Source of the DNA: Cardiobacteriaceae bacterium TAE3-ERU3
GTDB taxonomy: Bacteria > Pseudomonadota > Gammaproteobacteria > Cardiobacteriales > Cardiobacteriaceae
DNA: 64,000 nt
Assembly: GCA_019218315.1 (NCBI GenBank)
Contig: JAHUUI010000001.1
Location: 665,722 to 729,721 of the forward strand
Direction of reading: 5' to 3'
Shown here: piece by piece, positions 18,131-26,016 of the stretch
How positions within the stretch are numbered: position 1 is the stretch's first letter
How the letters are laid out: each line of letters opens with the position of its first letter
Translations under genes and position numbers: made by a program
The notes under the pieces: generated by a model
What the model was told of the DNA's origin: nothing
Databases searched by the model: none
What the model saw: only the letters and a program-made list of their open reading frames with translations

Positions 18131-18157
18131 AAAAAACCCCGTAACAGCGTTACGGGG
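18131..18157 (-). terminator. Intrinsic terminator behind the TbpB-like lipoprotein gene
   Basis: CCCCGTAAC (18137-18145) and GTTACGGGG (18149-18157) form a 9-bp perfect stem with a 3-nt loop. On the minus strand it is followed by TTTTTT. It separates the lipoprotein gene from the macA operon. Confidence 0.9.
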
Positions 18158-18175
18158 GGGTAGGATGTGGGGAAG

Positions 18176-19000
18176 TTACTGTTTTGTAGCACCAAATATG
18201 CCGCCAGTCCCTTCCTGTTTTGAAGATGCATATGTGCCTGCTAATTCTGCACCATTTGACCCGAAGAACATGCCATCTGTGGCGATGCCATCTTGCTCAC
18301 CGGTAAAAGTGTGACCATGGATCTTAGCGTGAATGTCTACTAAGGGATCGTCCTGTCCCGAGATGACACCGGATACAGTCCTCTTGCCAAAATCAACATG
18401 GAAAGAAGCATTTGTTTTATAGCCTTTATGGGTTGGCGAAAAATGGATGGCCTGGCCTTGGTAGTTTGCCGTACCAGAAACAGGCATATCTGTGGTTATT
18501 GCGCCGTGATAAAAGATATAATTGACTTTTTCTGCTTTATCTCGCAGATAGCCGTAGCGAGCATGAGTAAGCTCGTTGCCAATGATCATTTCTTCGCCAT
18601 TGTTGACTAAATGAAAGGCTTTGCCATCGATGATCAGGGTATCAATATTATCTTCGGTCACAGCGCTTAGGACTTCTCGCCTAGTATTTGGATTCGGCTT
18701 ATCCTTGTCTTCTACCCTAATGTAGCCCCCTCGATATTTACCGCTTATATAGCCACCATATACATCTTTTCTACCGTCATTTAGACCATCGCCATAAATA
18801 TGTTTAGAGCTGTTGCTATTATTGCTGGAATTATTACTACTAGAATTATCACTATTGGTATGAGCCTGACTATCCGTATTGTGGGCGTCATGATGGTTGT
18901 TTTGCTGTGGGTTGGTGTGGTCACTTCCGTTACTGCCGCCACCGCAAGCTGCTAAGGCAATGGTGCTGGTTAGTATGAGCGTGATATGGGTATATTTCAT
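18176..19000 (-). CDS. TbpB/Slam-type surface lipoprotein with His/Asn/Ser-rich stalk
   Basis: A 274-residue lipoprotein; the lipobox is LAAC with Cys19. Residues about 25-68 are a low-complexity linker rich in H, N, S and D, including HHDAHN and HTNSDNSSSNNSSNN. The rest is a beta-rich domain ending GMFFGSNGAELAGTYASS and GGIFGATKQ, the C-terminal signature of transferrin-binding protein B-like beta barrels, which are exported to the outer surface by Slam proteins. Such proteins capture host iron or zinc proteins, heme, or complement factors. The His-rich stalk and neighbourhood of a zinc-linked operon suggest metal binding. It has its own promoter (19058-19086) and terminator. Its ligand is unknown and no TonB receptor or Slam gene lies beside it. 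Confidence 0.75.
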   Translation of the reverse strand: MKYTHITLILTSTIALAACGGGSNGSDHTNPQQNNHHDAHNTDSQAHTNSDNSSSNNSSNNSNSSKHIYGDGLNDGRKDVYGGYISGKYRGGYIRVEDKDKPNPNTRREVLSAVTEDNIDTLIIDGKAFHLVNNGEEMIIGNELTHARYGYLRDKAEKVNYIFYHGAITTDMPVSGTANYQGQAIHFSPTHKGYKTNASFHVDFGKRTVSGVISGQDDPLVDIHAKIHGHTFTGEQDGIATDGMFFGSNGAELAGTYASSKQEGTGGIFGATKQ

Positions 19001-19057
19001 AATTTTGGCCTTGTTGAAATATTGATTAAGTCATGACATGAGATGTATGATTTGTTT

Positions 19058-19086
19058 AATATATGTTTTTATTATAAAAATGGCAA
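19058..19086 (-). promoter_or_regulatory. Sigma-70 promoter of the TbpB-like lipoprotein gene
   Basis: On the minus strand TTGCCA (19086-19081) and TATATT (19063-19058) are spaced by 17 bp, about 60 bp ahead of the ATG. No palindrome of the kind seen at 3749 or 23413 overlaps it, so Zur control of this gene is not indicated. Confidence 0.6.
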
Positions 19087-19119
19087 GAAGAACCTTTTTA
19101 AACAAGTCTTTAAACTCCC

Positions 19120-20376
19120 CTAATGCAATATATCCGCCGGAGCGCTACGGTAGTGGCGTAGGGATGGGATGAGCAGGGTCACAGCGGCGACGGCAAACAG
19201 AATCAGCAGTAGCTTGGTGTCGTCGGCGGTGAAATGCACGGGCAGGACGAAGCCGTTTTGCTCGGTGATGACGCTCGACGCAGCACGCGCGATGAAATAG
19301 CCGATACCGGCACCGAGCACGATGGCGCTGGCAATCATGACCAGTAATCCGCTCCATACCAGCAAGAATATGCGCCCGCGTGGTGCGCCAAATGCACGAA
19401 GTGCGGCGATGTGGCGCTGTTGTTGGTTGAGGTAGATGGCGATGATGACTGCAACTGCAAGCGCGACGAGGATTTGCGTGACCACCGCAATAATGGTCAG
19501 TAGCTTTTTCGCATCACCGAGCGTGCCGTAGAGTCGCACCAGCACTTCGCCGGGGAATACCGCTTGTGTGCCGTTGCCACGGTATTGGCTGCGCATTTGG
19601 TACGCACCGGCGATGCTTTTTGGCTTGACGATGACCGCCGGTGCACCGGCTTGTGCGCTGTAGTCGATTGGCTCGTGCCATGTGGGTGGTGCGCTGTGCT
19701 GGTGGGCGTGGCTTTGTTCGCGCAAGGGTTTGCTGTGGTCATGCTGGTGGTCGTGATGTGCTTCGCTATCGTGCACCAGCCATACGCTTTGAATGGGGAC
19801 AAGGATGGATTGATCCCACACGCTGCCATCTTCGGGCAAGATGCCGACCACGGTGTAAGCAGTGCTGTCGTGGGTGTGTGCGTCGGGGTCGCCAATGTTG
19901 CCGTGCATCGGGATGATGGTGTCGCCGATGGCAAGTCCGCTGCGTGAACCGGCAACGGCTTCGTTGTGGTGGGTGAATACGCGCCCCTGTTGCATATTGC
20001 GCGTGCCGCCGAGGGTCAGCAGAGCTTCGTTAACGCCAACAATCGGGTGACCTTGATAATAGTCACCAAAGCCAACCGGTGAGGACCATGCGGTCAGCGG
20101 GTTGTTGTCGATATCGGCAAGTTGTTCGGGGGTGAGCAGGCTGAGTGCGCTGGCTTGTAAAAAGACGGTCGAGAGAACGAGCTGGGTTTCGCTACCGGGC
20201 GCACCAATGACGAGGTCGAATTTGTCCGCGGCACGGGCGCTGCCCTCGCGCAAGGCGCGCTCTTGCAGGTTGACTGCAACCGATAGCGCGGTAGTGGCGG
20301 CAATGAGCAGGACGATAAACAGGCTACCAATCGGGTGGCGGCGCAGGTTGTTGGTGAGAAAATGGAGTGCGGTCAT
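19120..20376 (-). CDS. FtsX/MacB-like ABC permease with His-rich periplasmic loop
   Basis: A 418-residue permease. The first helix lies at residues 16-36 and three more near the C-terminus (about 295-315, 340-365, 385-405), the FtsX/LolC/MacB plan. The large periplasmic domain carries a run of histidines between residues 202 and 228 (HDSEAHHDHQHDHS, SHAHQHS). Histidine clusters of this kind usually bind zinc, nickel or cobalt. It overlaps the ATPase gene by 4 bp (ATGA) and both follow a small Cys-containing periplasmic protein and alkaline phosphatase in one operon. The pair resembles the zinc-responsive PA4064-PA4065 pair of Pseudomonas aeruginosa (from memory). It is probably not a lolCDE component, because the partner genes differ. 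Confidence 0.8.
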   Translation of the reverse strand: MTALHFLTNNLRRHPIGSLFIVLLIAATTALSVAVNLQERALREGSARAADKFDLVIGAPGSETQLVLSTVFLQASALSLLTPEQLADIDNNPLTAWSSPVGFGDYYQGHPIVGVNEALLTLGGTRNMQQGRVFTHHNEAVAGSRSGLAIGDTIIPMHGNIGDPDAHTHDSTAYTVVGILPEDGSVWDQSILVPIQSVWLVHDSEAHHDHQHDHSKPLREQSHAHQHSAPPTWHEPIDYSAQAGAPAVIVKPKSIAGAYQMRSQYRGNGTQAVFPGEVLVRLYGTLGDAKKLLTIIAVVTQILVALAVAVIIAIYLNQQQRHIAALRAFGAPRGRIFLLVWSGLLVMIASAIVLGAGIGYFIARAASSVITEQNGFVLPVHFTADDTKLLLILFAVAAVTLLIPSLRHYRSAPADILH

Positions 20377-21062
20377 GATTGTGCCCCGCTATCAAGGGTA
20401 GTGCTGAGGATGCGGCCGTGCTCAAGCACGAGTTGCTGGTTAAGGCTGTCACGCATCATTGGGTCGTGGCTGACGCAGATGAGTGTGGCATTGTGTTCGT
20501 GGGCAATGTCGCGTAGCAGGTTGGCAATGTGTGTGCCGTTTTCGGCATCGAGGCTGGCGGTGGGTTCGTCAGCGATGAGAATATCGGGGGTGGTGAGCAG
20601 GGCGCGGGCAATGGCGATGCGCTGCATTTCACCGCGTGAATGGGTTTCGGTGCGCTGCTCTGGTCGGGCAATGCCAAGGCTGATGAGTAATTCATGAGCG
20701 CGTTGTTTTAATGGACTGGGCTTGGGGAAGCAGCGGATGGCGTGTGGTAGCAATACGTTATCAAGCGCGGACAGTCCTTCGATTAAATGGAAATCCTGCA
20801 TGATGAGCCCGATGTGCTTGCCGCGCCACAGGTCGCAGGCTTTGGCACTGAGCGCGTGGATGTCGGTATCGCCCCACAAGACGCTACCGGCTGTGCCGCG
20901 TGCGAGGCCGCAAAGATGGTTAATCAGGGTGGTTTTGCCACTGCCTGATGCGCCACTGATGGCGAGGCTGTCACCGTGTGCGAGGTGCAGGGCGGGAATA
21001 TCGAGAATCGGCGTTTGCTGGCCGGAGATGGTGACGGTCAGGTTGTTGATGGTGAGGTTCAT
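20373..21062 (-). CDS. ABC transporter ATP-binding protein, LolD/MacB-like
   Basis: About 229 residues. Walker A reads GASGSGKTT, the Q-loop is IMQDFHLIEGLS, and Walker B is ILIADEPTASLD. The signature loop is HSRGEMQRIAIARAL rather than the usual LSGGQ, a variant with charged residues R-G-E. This is seen in a minor branch of the MacB/LolD clade. The start at 21062 (MNLTINNLTV) is chosen because the longer in-frame extension to 21263 lies over the preceding gene and does not match the family. The ATPase overlaps the permease by 4 bp and follows the Cys-x2-Cys protein gene by one base. It probably powers transport or extraction of a substrate in the zinc-linked operon. Confidence 0.85.
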   Translation of the reverse strand: MNLTINNLTVTISGQQTPILDIPALHLAHGDSLAISGASGSGKTTLINHLCGLARGTAGSVLWGDTDIHALSAKACDLWRGKHIGLIMQDFHLIEGLSALDNVLLPHAIRCFPKPSPLKQRAHELLISLGIARPEQRTETHSRGEMQRIAIARALLTTPDILIADEPTASLDAENGTHIANLLRDIAHEHNATLICVSHDPMMRDSLNQQLVLEHGRILSTTLDSGAQS

Positions 21063-21063
21063 A

Positions 21064-21495
21064 TCAAAGGGTTTTGAAACGGGCATCACGTAGGCGTAAC
21101 TGGCTGACGAAACCGGTGTCGGGGTCTGTCCACGAGCCGATGTCGAGTGTGCCTTCGACACTGATGCGCTGGTTAAAATCGACGAAGGTTTGTCGTTTGT
21201 CGAGGTAAACGACCATGATGTCGGCCGGCCAGTCTGCATCGCTGGAGCAGAACGGGCAAACACTCATCGGCATTTTGGTGAGGACAAAAAACTGCGCTTC
21301 GGCTTTGAGCGGTGGCGCCATAAAGCCCTCAATGCGCACGGTATTGCCGACGTTCTCTTTAACCGTGTCGGAAAAAGCCAAGCCCAACGGCGAGAAAGTG
21401 CCATAAAGGCCATCGAAATCGAGCGTTACTGCGTGACAAAGATTAACGAAAAAGAGGAGCGCACCGAGGCACGCTCCTTTGATTGCTTTAACCAT
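21064..21495 (-). CDS. Periplasmic PMSVCPFC-motif protein, unknown function
   Basis: A 143-residue protein with a signal peptide (residues 1-22, cleavage after CHA). The mature part is an all-beta-looking domain with RIEGFMAPPLKAEAQFFVL and a conserved PMSVCPFCSSDADWPADIMV segment containing Cys80 and Cys83. Homologues travel with an FtsX-type permease and ATPase in gammaproteobacteria (the P. aeruginosa PA4063-PA4066 arrangement, from memory). The Cys pair could bind zinc or copper. The C-terminal part (SVEGTLDIGSWTDPDTGFVS) resembles an OB-fold-like strand set. It lies 2 bp after the alkaline phosphatase stop and 1 bp before the ATPase start. I do not assign a function. Confidence 0.75.
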   Translation of the reverse strand: MVKAIKGACLGALLFFVNLCHAVTLDFDGLYGTFSPLGLAFSDTVKENVGNTVRIEGFMAPPLKAEAQFFVLTKMPMSVCPFCSSDADWPADIMVVYLDKRQTFVDFNQRISVEGTLDIGSWTDPDTGFVSQLRLRDARFKTL

Positions 21496-21497
21496 GA

Positions 21498-23297
21498 TTA
21501 CTTGGCTGTGTTTTCAGGTGAGAAATCAACAGCATCATCAGGGCGCTGGGTTGGCTCGTCCTGCAAGCGGCTGGAGAGCGACAGTGCATCAGCCATGACC
21601 TTGAACGCATCGCTGTTTTCCATGTAGCCGTGGAATGCTTCTGCGCCAGGGCCTTGTGCAGTCAGGATAACGTCGTCAACCGCGTGTACACCGGTGCTGG
21701 CATTGTGTGGCAAGTTACCGATGCGCAGCTGTGCGCCTTCAACGTCTTTGTACTGTTCGTTGGCAATGTAGTTACCGTTTTCATCCTTGATCGCAGGAAC
21801 GAATGTGCCATCGAGTTTCGGACGGTAGGTTTCGTAGTGGTCAGGGAAGTTGTTGTAGAACACCGCGAGGCGCTTGCTTACGTCGAGCTTGTCTGGGTAG
21901 CCGTCGCCGTTTTCATCGGTATAGTTCGGGTAGCCGGCTTCATTGTATGTACCGACTTTGTCGCGCATTTCGCCTTCTTTGTCATCATCAACCGTACCGA
22001 CGATGCCAATACCGTGGGTATGGTCAGCGGTGACGATAATCATTGTATCCGGATGCTCTTCGGCAAATTTCTGCGCGATTTCAACCGACTTGTCGAGCAT
22101 GATGGTGTTCATGAACGAGCGTTCCCAATCGAGCGGGTGTGATGCCTTATCGATCAGCGCTGATTCAACCATCAGGAAGAAGCCTTCGTCATTGTCTTTA
22201 GAAAGAATGTCGAGTGCAGTTTGGGTCATGGTAGTGAGATCAGGCTGGTCAGGGAAGTTTTTGGTGACATCATTCTCAGCAAAGGCACGGTCGTAGATAC
22301 CGTCCATATTTCCGGTGTGGAACAGGCCGAGCAGCTTGGTGGTGTCTTGCGGCAAGCTGGTCAGTTCGCTGTTGTTGGTGACGACGGTATAGCCCTGATT
22401 TTGGAACTTCTCGACATAGTTGATGTCATCTTTGCGCTTTGAGCCGGGGGTGCTTTGCGGCAGGAAGTATGCTGAACCGCCGCCGAGCACAACGTCAGGC
22501 TGGGTGTTGTAAATCATGCCGACGATTTTGTCTTTATCAGCGCGACGACGGGTGTGTGCGACAACCGCAGCAGGGGTCGCATCTTCAATTTCTGCATCAG
22601 AGACGATACCGAATTTCATACCGGGAATACGGCGTACCATTTCGCCAATGGTTTCATGGCGTGGGTGATTGAGGTTGTCTTCTGAGCGGCTCAGATATAC
22701 GCCCAGTGCGTTAACTGCTGATTTATGACCAGTCATATACGCGCTCATGGTGTTCGCTGAGTCAGCAGCGATGGTGTCTTGTGAAGACGTGCCGATCATC
22801 GCCATGTATGGCATTTGATCCATAGCCAGCTTGCCGTTGGCTTTACCTTCAGCAACGCCCTTGGAAAGAATACGTGCGCCAGTGCGGTTCGCGACACTCA
22901 TGCCGTCACCGAGGAAGAAAATCACGTTTTTAACCTTCGGTGCTTCAGGGTTGGCATACACTTCCCAAGATACACTGCTGGTCTTGTCGCCTTCTTTGAC
23001 TTCAATGGTGTATTCACCCGCATCTTTTATGCTTGCATCACGCAGCCAAACAGACGATACCGGCTGGCCGTCTTCACTTTCAACAAATTCATAGCTGCCA
23101 GCTAGAGCATCCTGCAATGGTTGGCCGTTGACAGTAATCTGTACATCATCAGCATTAACCTGACCATCGTACTCGACCTTAACGTCAAATTTTGAGCCGG
23201 CAAGGATAGTTGCGCGGTCAAGCGGATAAATGGTTGCTGCTTGTGCATGCAAAGCCAGTGCCGCAGAAATGGCAATCGCCAGTGAAGAAAAACGCAT
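21498..23297 (-). CDS. Alkaline phosphatase with N-terminal Ig-like domain
   Basis: A 599-residue secreted enzyme; the signal peptide is residues 1-20. Residues about 22-117 form an Ig-like beta domain. The catalytic part starts with the metal motif VIFFLGDGMS (Asp131) and the nucleophile motif ADSANTMSAYMTG with Ser180; downstream TADHTHG supplies further metal ligands, and an EF-hand-like loop DENGDGYPDKLD suggests calcium binding. This is the classical zinc/magnesium alkaline phosphatase fold, releasing phosphate from monoesters in the periplasm. It is the first gene of an operon with the PMSVCPFC protein and an ABC/FtsX pair. The upstream palindrome at 23413-23436 is Zur-like, not a pho box, so regulation by zinc rather than phosphate is suggested. 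Confidence 0.9.
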   Translation of the reverse strand: MRFSSLAIAISAALALHAQAATIYPLDRATILAGSKFDVKVEYDGQVNADDVQITVNGQPLQDALAGSYEFVESEDGQPVSSVWLRDASIKDAGEYTIEVKEGDKTSSVSWEVYANPEAPKVKNVIFFLGDGMSVANRTGARILSKGVAEGKANGKLAMDQMPYMAMIGTSSQDTIAADSANTMSAYMTGHKSAVNALGVYLSRSEDNLNHPRHETIGEMVRRIPGMKFGIVSDAEIEDATPAAVVAHTRRRADKDKIVGMIYNTQPDVVLGGGSAYFLPQSTPGSKRKDDINYVEKFQNQGYTVVTNNSELTSLPQDTTKLLGLFHTGNMDGIYDRAFAENDVTKNFPDQPDLTTMTQTALDILSKDNDEGFFLMVESALIDKASHPLDWERSFMNTIMLDKSVEIAQKFAEEHPDTMIIVTADHTHGIGIVGTVDDDKEGEMRDKVGTYNEAGYPNYTDENGDGYPDKLDVSKRLAVFYNNFPDHYETYRPKLDGTFVPAIKDENGNYIANEQYKDVEGAQLRIGNLPHNASTGVHAVDDVILTAQGPGAEAFHGYMENSDAFKVMADALSLSSRLQDEPTQRPDDAVDFSPENTAK

Positions 23298-23412
23298 ATT
23301 TCATCTCCAGAATGTTTGCAAAAACGTGATACAGGCGTATCAGTTGTCGCGTATTTTGGGCGGTGAATATTGCAGAATTGTGTCAAAGAGAGAAAAATTG
23401 CAGTAAGATTAA

Positions 23413-23436
23413 AATGTTATGTTATAACAAAACATT
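23413..23436. promoter_or_regulatory. Zur-like operator between phosphatase operon and DUF1007-NicO operon
   Basis: The 24 bp at 23413-23436 form a palindrome with a single mismatched pair, centred on GTTATAAC. It shares the core ATGTTATAACA with the operator over the L36 paralogue promoter at 3749-3760. It lies 115 bp ahead of the phosphatase ATG and about 90 bp ahead of the DUF1007 ATG, so one site could serve both divergent operons. No direct experiment is implied; Zur is the best candidate because the L36 paralogue is a canonical Zur target. Confidence 0.6.
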
Positions 23437-23526
23437 CAAAATGCCTATTGATCGCCGTGTTGTAACCGTCCTGTAAACTGATTAAGTTATGATGCGCTGC
23501 AATTATTTGATTTGATCACCCAATCT

Positions 23527-24117
23527 ATGAAAAAAATCTTCTTTGTTTTTTCCTTCTTAATTGCCGCACCTCTGTGGGCGCATCCGCATGTGTGGATTGA
23601 TGTGGATGTCAGCCCGCAAACGGACAGCAATGGCAATATTACCGCGCTGCACGAACGCTGGGTATTTGATCCGTTGTATGCACAGATGCTACTTGAATCA
23701 ATTTTGGTTGAGCGCGATGCAGCTACACAGGAACAGTTATGGGTACACCTGCAAGACGACATCCGAGAAAACCTTGGTAAAGAACACTATTACACCTTTC
23801 CGCACCAGCAGTTTGGCGAAGCGCAGGATGGCAAGCTGATTAACGAAAATGGCGAGCTGTATTTTGATGTGACTGTACCGCTAGAAGAGCCGGCTAAAAC
23901 GCTGCAATATCAAATATATGAGCCGGAATATTTTGTCGAAATTCTGCATAGCCCTGACCAGAGCAAAACTTTTGACAATGGCTGTACGCTGAATATCGTT
24001 CCTGCTGATCCCGACCCTGAAAAATACGAGCAGGCTGCGGCGCTCGATCGTAACCAAAAAGGTGAGGACAATCTCGGCCACTATTTTGCGGAAACCGGAG
24101 TGATCACATGCCCGTAA
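23527..24117 (+). CDS. DUF1007 periplasmic protein (partner of NicO transporter)
   Basis: About 196 residues. The signal peptide ends at PLWA, followed at once by HPHVWIDVDV, the signature start of DUF1007 proteins. Histidines are at the new N-terminus, a frequent arrangement for metal capture. The start at 23527 (MKKIFF) is preferred to a TTG at 23512. DUF1007 genes are almost always paired with NicO/RcnA-like transporters and are thought to bind metal in the periplasm. Here the stop overlaps the transporter start by 10 bp. The operon lies behind the Zur-like palindrome. Confidence 0.85.
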   Translation: MKKIFFVFSFLIAAPLWAHPHVWIDVDVSPQTDSNGNITALHERWVFDPLYAQMLLESILVERDAATQEQLWVHLQDDIRENLGKEHYYTFPHQQFGEAQDGKLINENGELYFDVTVPLEEPAKTLQYQIYEPEYFVEILHSPDQSKTFDNGCTLNIVPADPDPEKYEQAAALDRNQKGEDNLGHYFAETGVITCP

Positions 24118-25163
24118 GCAGAAAATGGCTGTGGTTGGGCATAGCCGCCGTTGTGCTGTTGTGTGTGATTTTTGCCGCAGATATTCACCAGCTATGGCGT
24201 GAATTACTGTTTTATGTGCAGCGCGAGCAAAACAGCTTGCGCCGCGAGATCACCAAAAGCTTATCAGCATTGCGTCAAGGTGGTGATCCGGCAGCGTGGT
24301 GGGGAATGGTCAGCCTTGGTTTTGTCTATGGTGTATTGCACGCAGTCGGGCCAGGGCATGGGAAAGCAGTGGTCAGTACCTTTTTGCTTACCCAGCCGAG
24401 TGGCTATAAAAGTGCGTTGGGATTGGCGGTTGGTGGTGCATTGTTACAAGGCGTTAGTGCCATTCTTTGGGTCTCGGTGACGCTGGGCTTGATGCAGTGG
24501 TTAATCCGCGAAGCCGTCGGGCAAGTCATTTGGGCGGAGCGCTTTAGTTATACGCTGATCATTGTTGCTGGTGCGTATATCGTATGGCGGCAATGGCGGC
24601 GCCTGCGCCAACCCGATGCTGCTTGTGGTTGCGGGCATGATCATCACCACAATCATTCAGAACATGAACATGCCCACAATCATATAGCTGGTGAAGTGCA
24701 GCACTGCTGCTCTAATGAACATCATCACGAGTGCCAACACGGTAGTGATGATGCTGAAAATAACCATCAACATTGTGATCATTACCACCATAACCACGGC
24801 GAATTTGAAGCATTGCCAACGTCCTCGCGTCGTACGCACTTGCTCGCCATGCTGGCTATCGGTGCGCGCCCGTGTTCCGGCGCAATTCTTGCCTTGGCCG
24901 TTGCCGCTGGCTGGGGACTGTGGGGTGTTGGCATCGCGATGACCTTTGCCATGGCACTTGGTACCGCCATCACCGTACTCAGCCTTGCCTTGCTCACCGT
25001 ATTTGGCCGCGAACGCCTCGCGTTGTCCTTGAGCCAAGGGAGTACGCATTGGCAAAAAGCTTTCAATATCCTCGTGATTGTCGGTGGACTGATATTGGTC
25101 GCATTGGGGGTTGTGATGCTGATGGCGAGTGGTGGTAGCAATGGTGCGTTGCCACGTGTGTAA
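24108..25163 (+). CDS. NicO/RcnA-like divalent metal transporter with His-rich loop
   Basis: A 351-residue polytopic protein of the nickel/cobalt NicO superfamily. It has the conserved HAVGPGHGKAVVS motif (around residue 79-90) and IGARPCSGAILALA (251-264), with about seven helices. Between helices a cytoplasmic or periplasmic loop, residues 177-230, is very rich in histidine (HDHHHNHSEHEHAHNH and HHHECQH). It overlaps DUF1007 by 10 bp. RcnA members export Ni/Co; others near DUF1007 are regulated by zinc and may move zinc. The direction and metal here are unknown; the Zur-like upstream site points to zinc. Confidence 0.85.
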   Translation: MPVSRKWLWLGIAAVVLLCVIFAADIHQLWRELLFYVQREQNSLRREITKSLSALRQGGDPAAWWGMVSLGFVYGVLHAVGPGHGKAVVSTFLLTQPSGYKSALGLAVGGALLQGVSAILWVSVTLGLMQWLIREAVGQVIWAERFSYTLIIVAGAYIVWRQWRRLRQPDAACGCGHDHHHNHSEHEHAHNHIAGEVQHCCSNEHHHECQHGSDDAENNHQHCDHYHHNHGEFEALPTSSRRTHLLAMLAIGARPCSGAILALAVAAGWGLWGVGIAMTFAMALGTAITVLSLALLTVFGRERLALSLSQGSTHWQKAFNILVIVGGLILVALGVVMLMASGGSNGALPRV

Positions 25164-25221
25164 GTAGAATAGCCAATAACTGGCGGGTAGCCGTTGGAAA
25201 TAACAAAATAAAAGGTGTGAT

Positions 25222-25952
25222 ATGACCATGTAGGTAAAAATTCCAATTTTGATGTATCACAGCATTGTGCGACCACAAAAAGGTGCGCCAATGAAGTGCT
25301 TACATGTTCCCCTGATGCGTTTTCATAACCACATGCGCTTGCTCAAGATGCTCGGCTATCCGCATTGTCTATGCAAGCATTATTGCCATATTTACGTGGT
25401 GAGCAGCATGGCAAAGTGGTTGGGCTGACATTTGATGATGGCTACCGTAACAATTTGTCGGTCTTGCCGATTTTGCAGCGCTACGGCTTTAGTGCGACTT
25501 GTTATCTGGTGAGTGACTTGATCGGTAAACACAATATCTGGGACGAACAAAAAAATATCCCTTTTAATCCACTGATGAGCACTGATGAAGTACGGCAATG
25601 GTTGGCAGCGGGCATGAGTATTGGTGCACACACACGCCATCATGTTGATCTACGTGCAATGGATGATGCTCGGGCAGGTGAGGAAATTGCTGGTTGTAAG
25701 GCACAGCTTGAAGCGTTATTTGATGTATCGGTTGATGACTTCTGCTATCCATATGGCTATTACACGCCGCGCGATGTCTCGTTGGTTGAATCAGCCGGGT
25801 ATCAGACGGCGACAACTACTCGCCGCAGCCGCACTTATGTTGGAGAAGATAAGTTACTCGAATTGCCGCGCGTGACGATCAATAATAATGCGTACTTGCA
25901 TACATTTTTATTGAAAATCCTGAGCGGTTATGAGGATAAGCGCGGACGTTAG
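25222..25952 (+). pseudogene. Polysaccharide deacetylase, broken by a nonsense codon and a frameshift
   Basis: The 3' part (25365-25952) has the deacetylase motifs GLTFDDGYRNN, GAHTRHHVD and DFCYPYGYYTP, covering most of the catalytic domain. The 5' part lies in another frame: KIPILMYHSI (from 25234), then PMKCLHVPLMRFHNHMRLLKMLGY. Between TAT at 25357-25359 and TTG at 25365 there are five bases where six are needed, a one-base loss. In addition, a start codon at 25222 or 25228, behind AAAGGTG, is followed by TAG at 25231. Two independent lesions indicate a pseudogene, though rescue from an internal ATG at 25252 is not excluded for the first lesion. The ancestral role was probably N-deacetylation of a surface or exopolysaccharide. 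Confidence 0.8.
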
Positions 25953-25969
25953 TTCCAACATAAGTATAA

Positions 25970-26001
25970 AAAAGCCCTACAGCTTTGGCCGTAGGGCTTT
26001 T
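25970..26001. terminator. Bidirectional intrinsic terminator
   Basis: AAAAGCCCTAC (25970-25980) and GTAGGGCTTTT (25991-26001) form an 11-bp stem with a 10-nt loop. T-runs follow on both strands, longer on the minus strand. It lies between the deacetylase pseudogene and a remnant of a minus-strand gene ending at 26017. Confidence 0.85.
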
Positions 26002-26016
26002 ATGTTTACAGGGTGA

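Noticed and set aside
19058-19086. Zur control of the TbpB-like lipoprotein gene
   Set aside because: Its promoter has no GTTATAAC-type palindrome.
23298-23526. Pho box upstream of the alkaline phosphatase gene
   Set aside because: No CTGTCAT-type direct repeats at PhoB spacing were found; the palindrome is the only clear regulatory signal.
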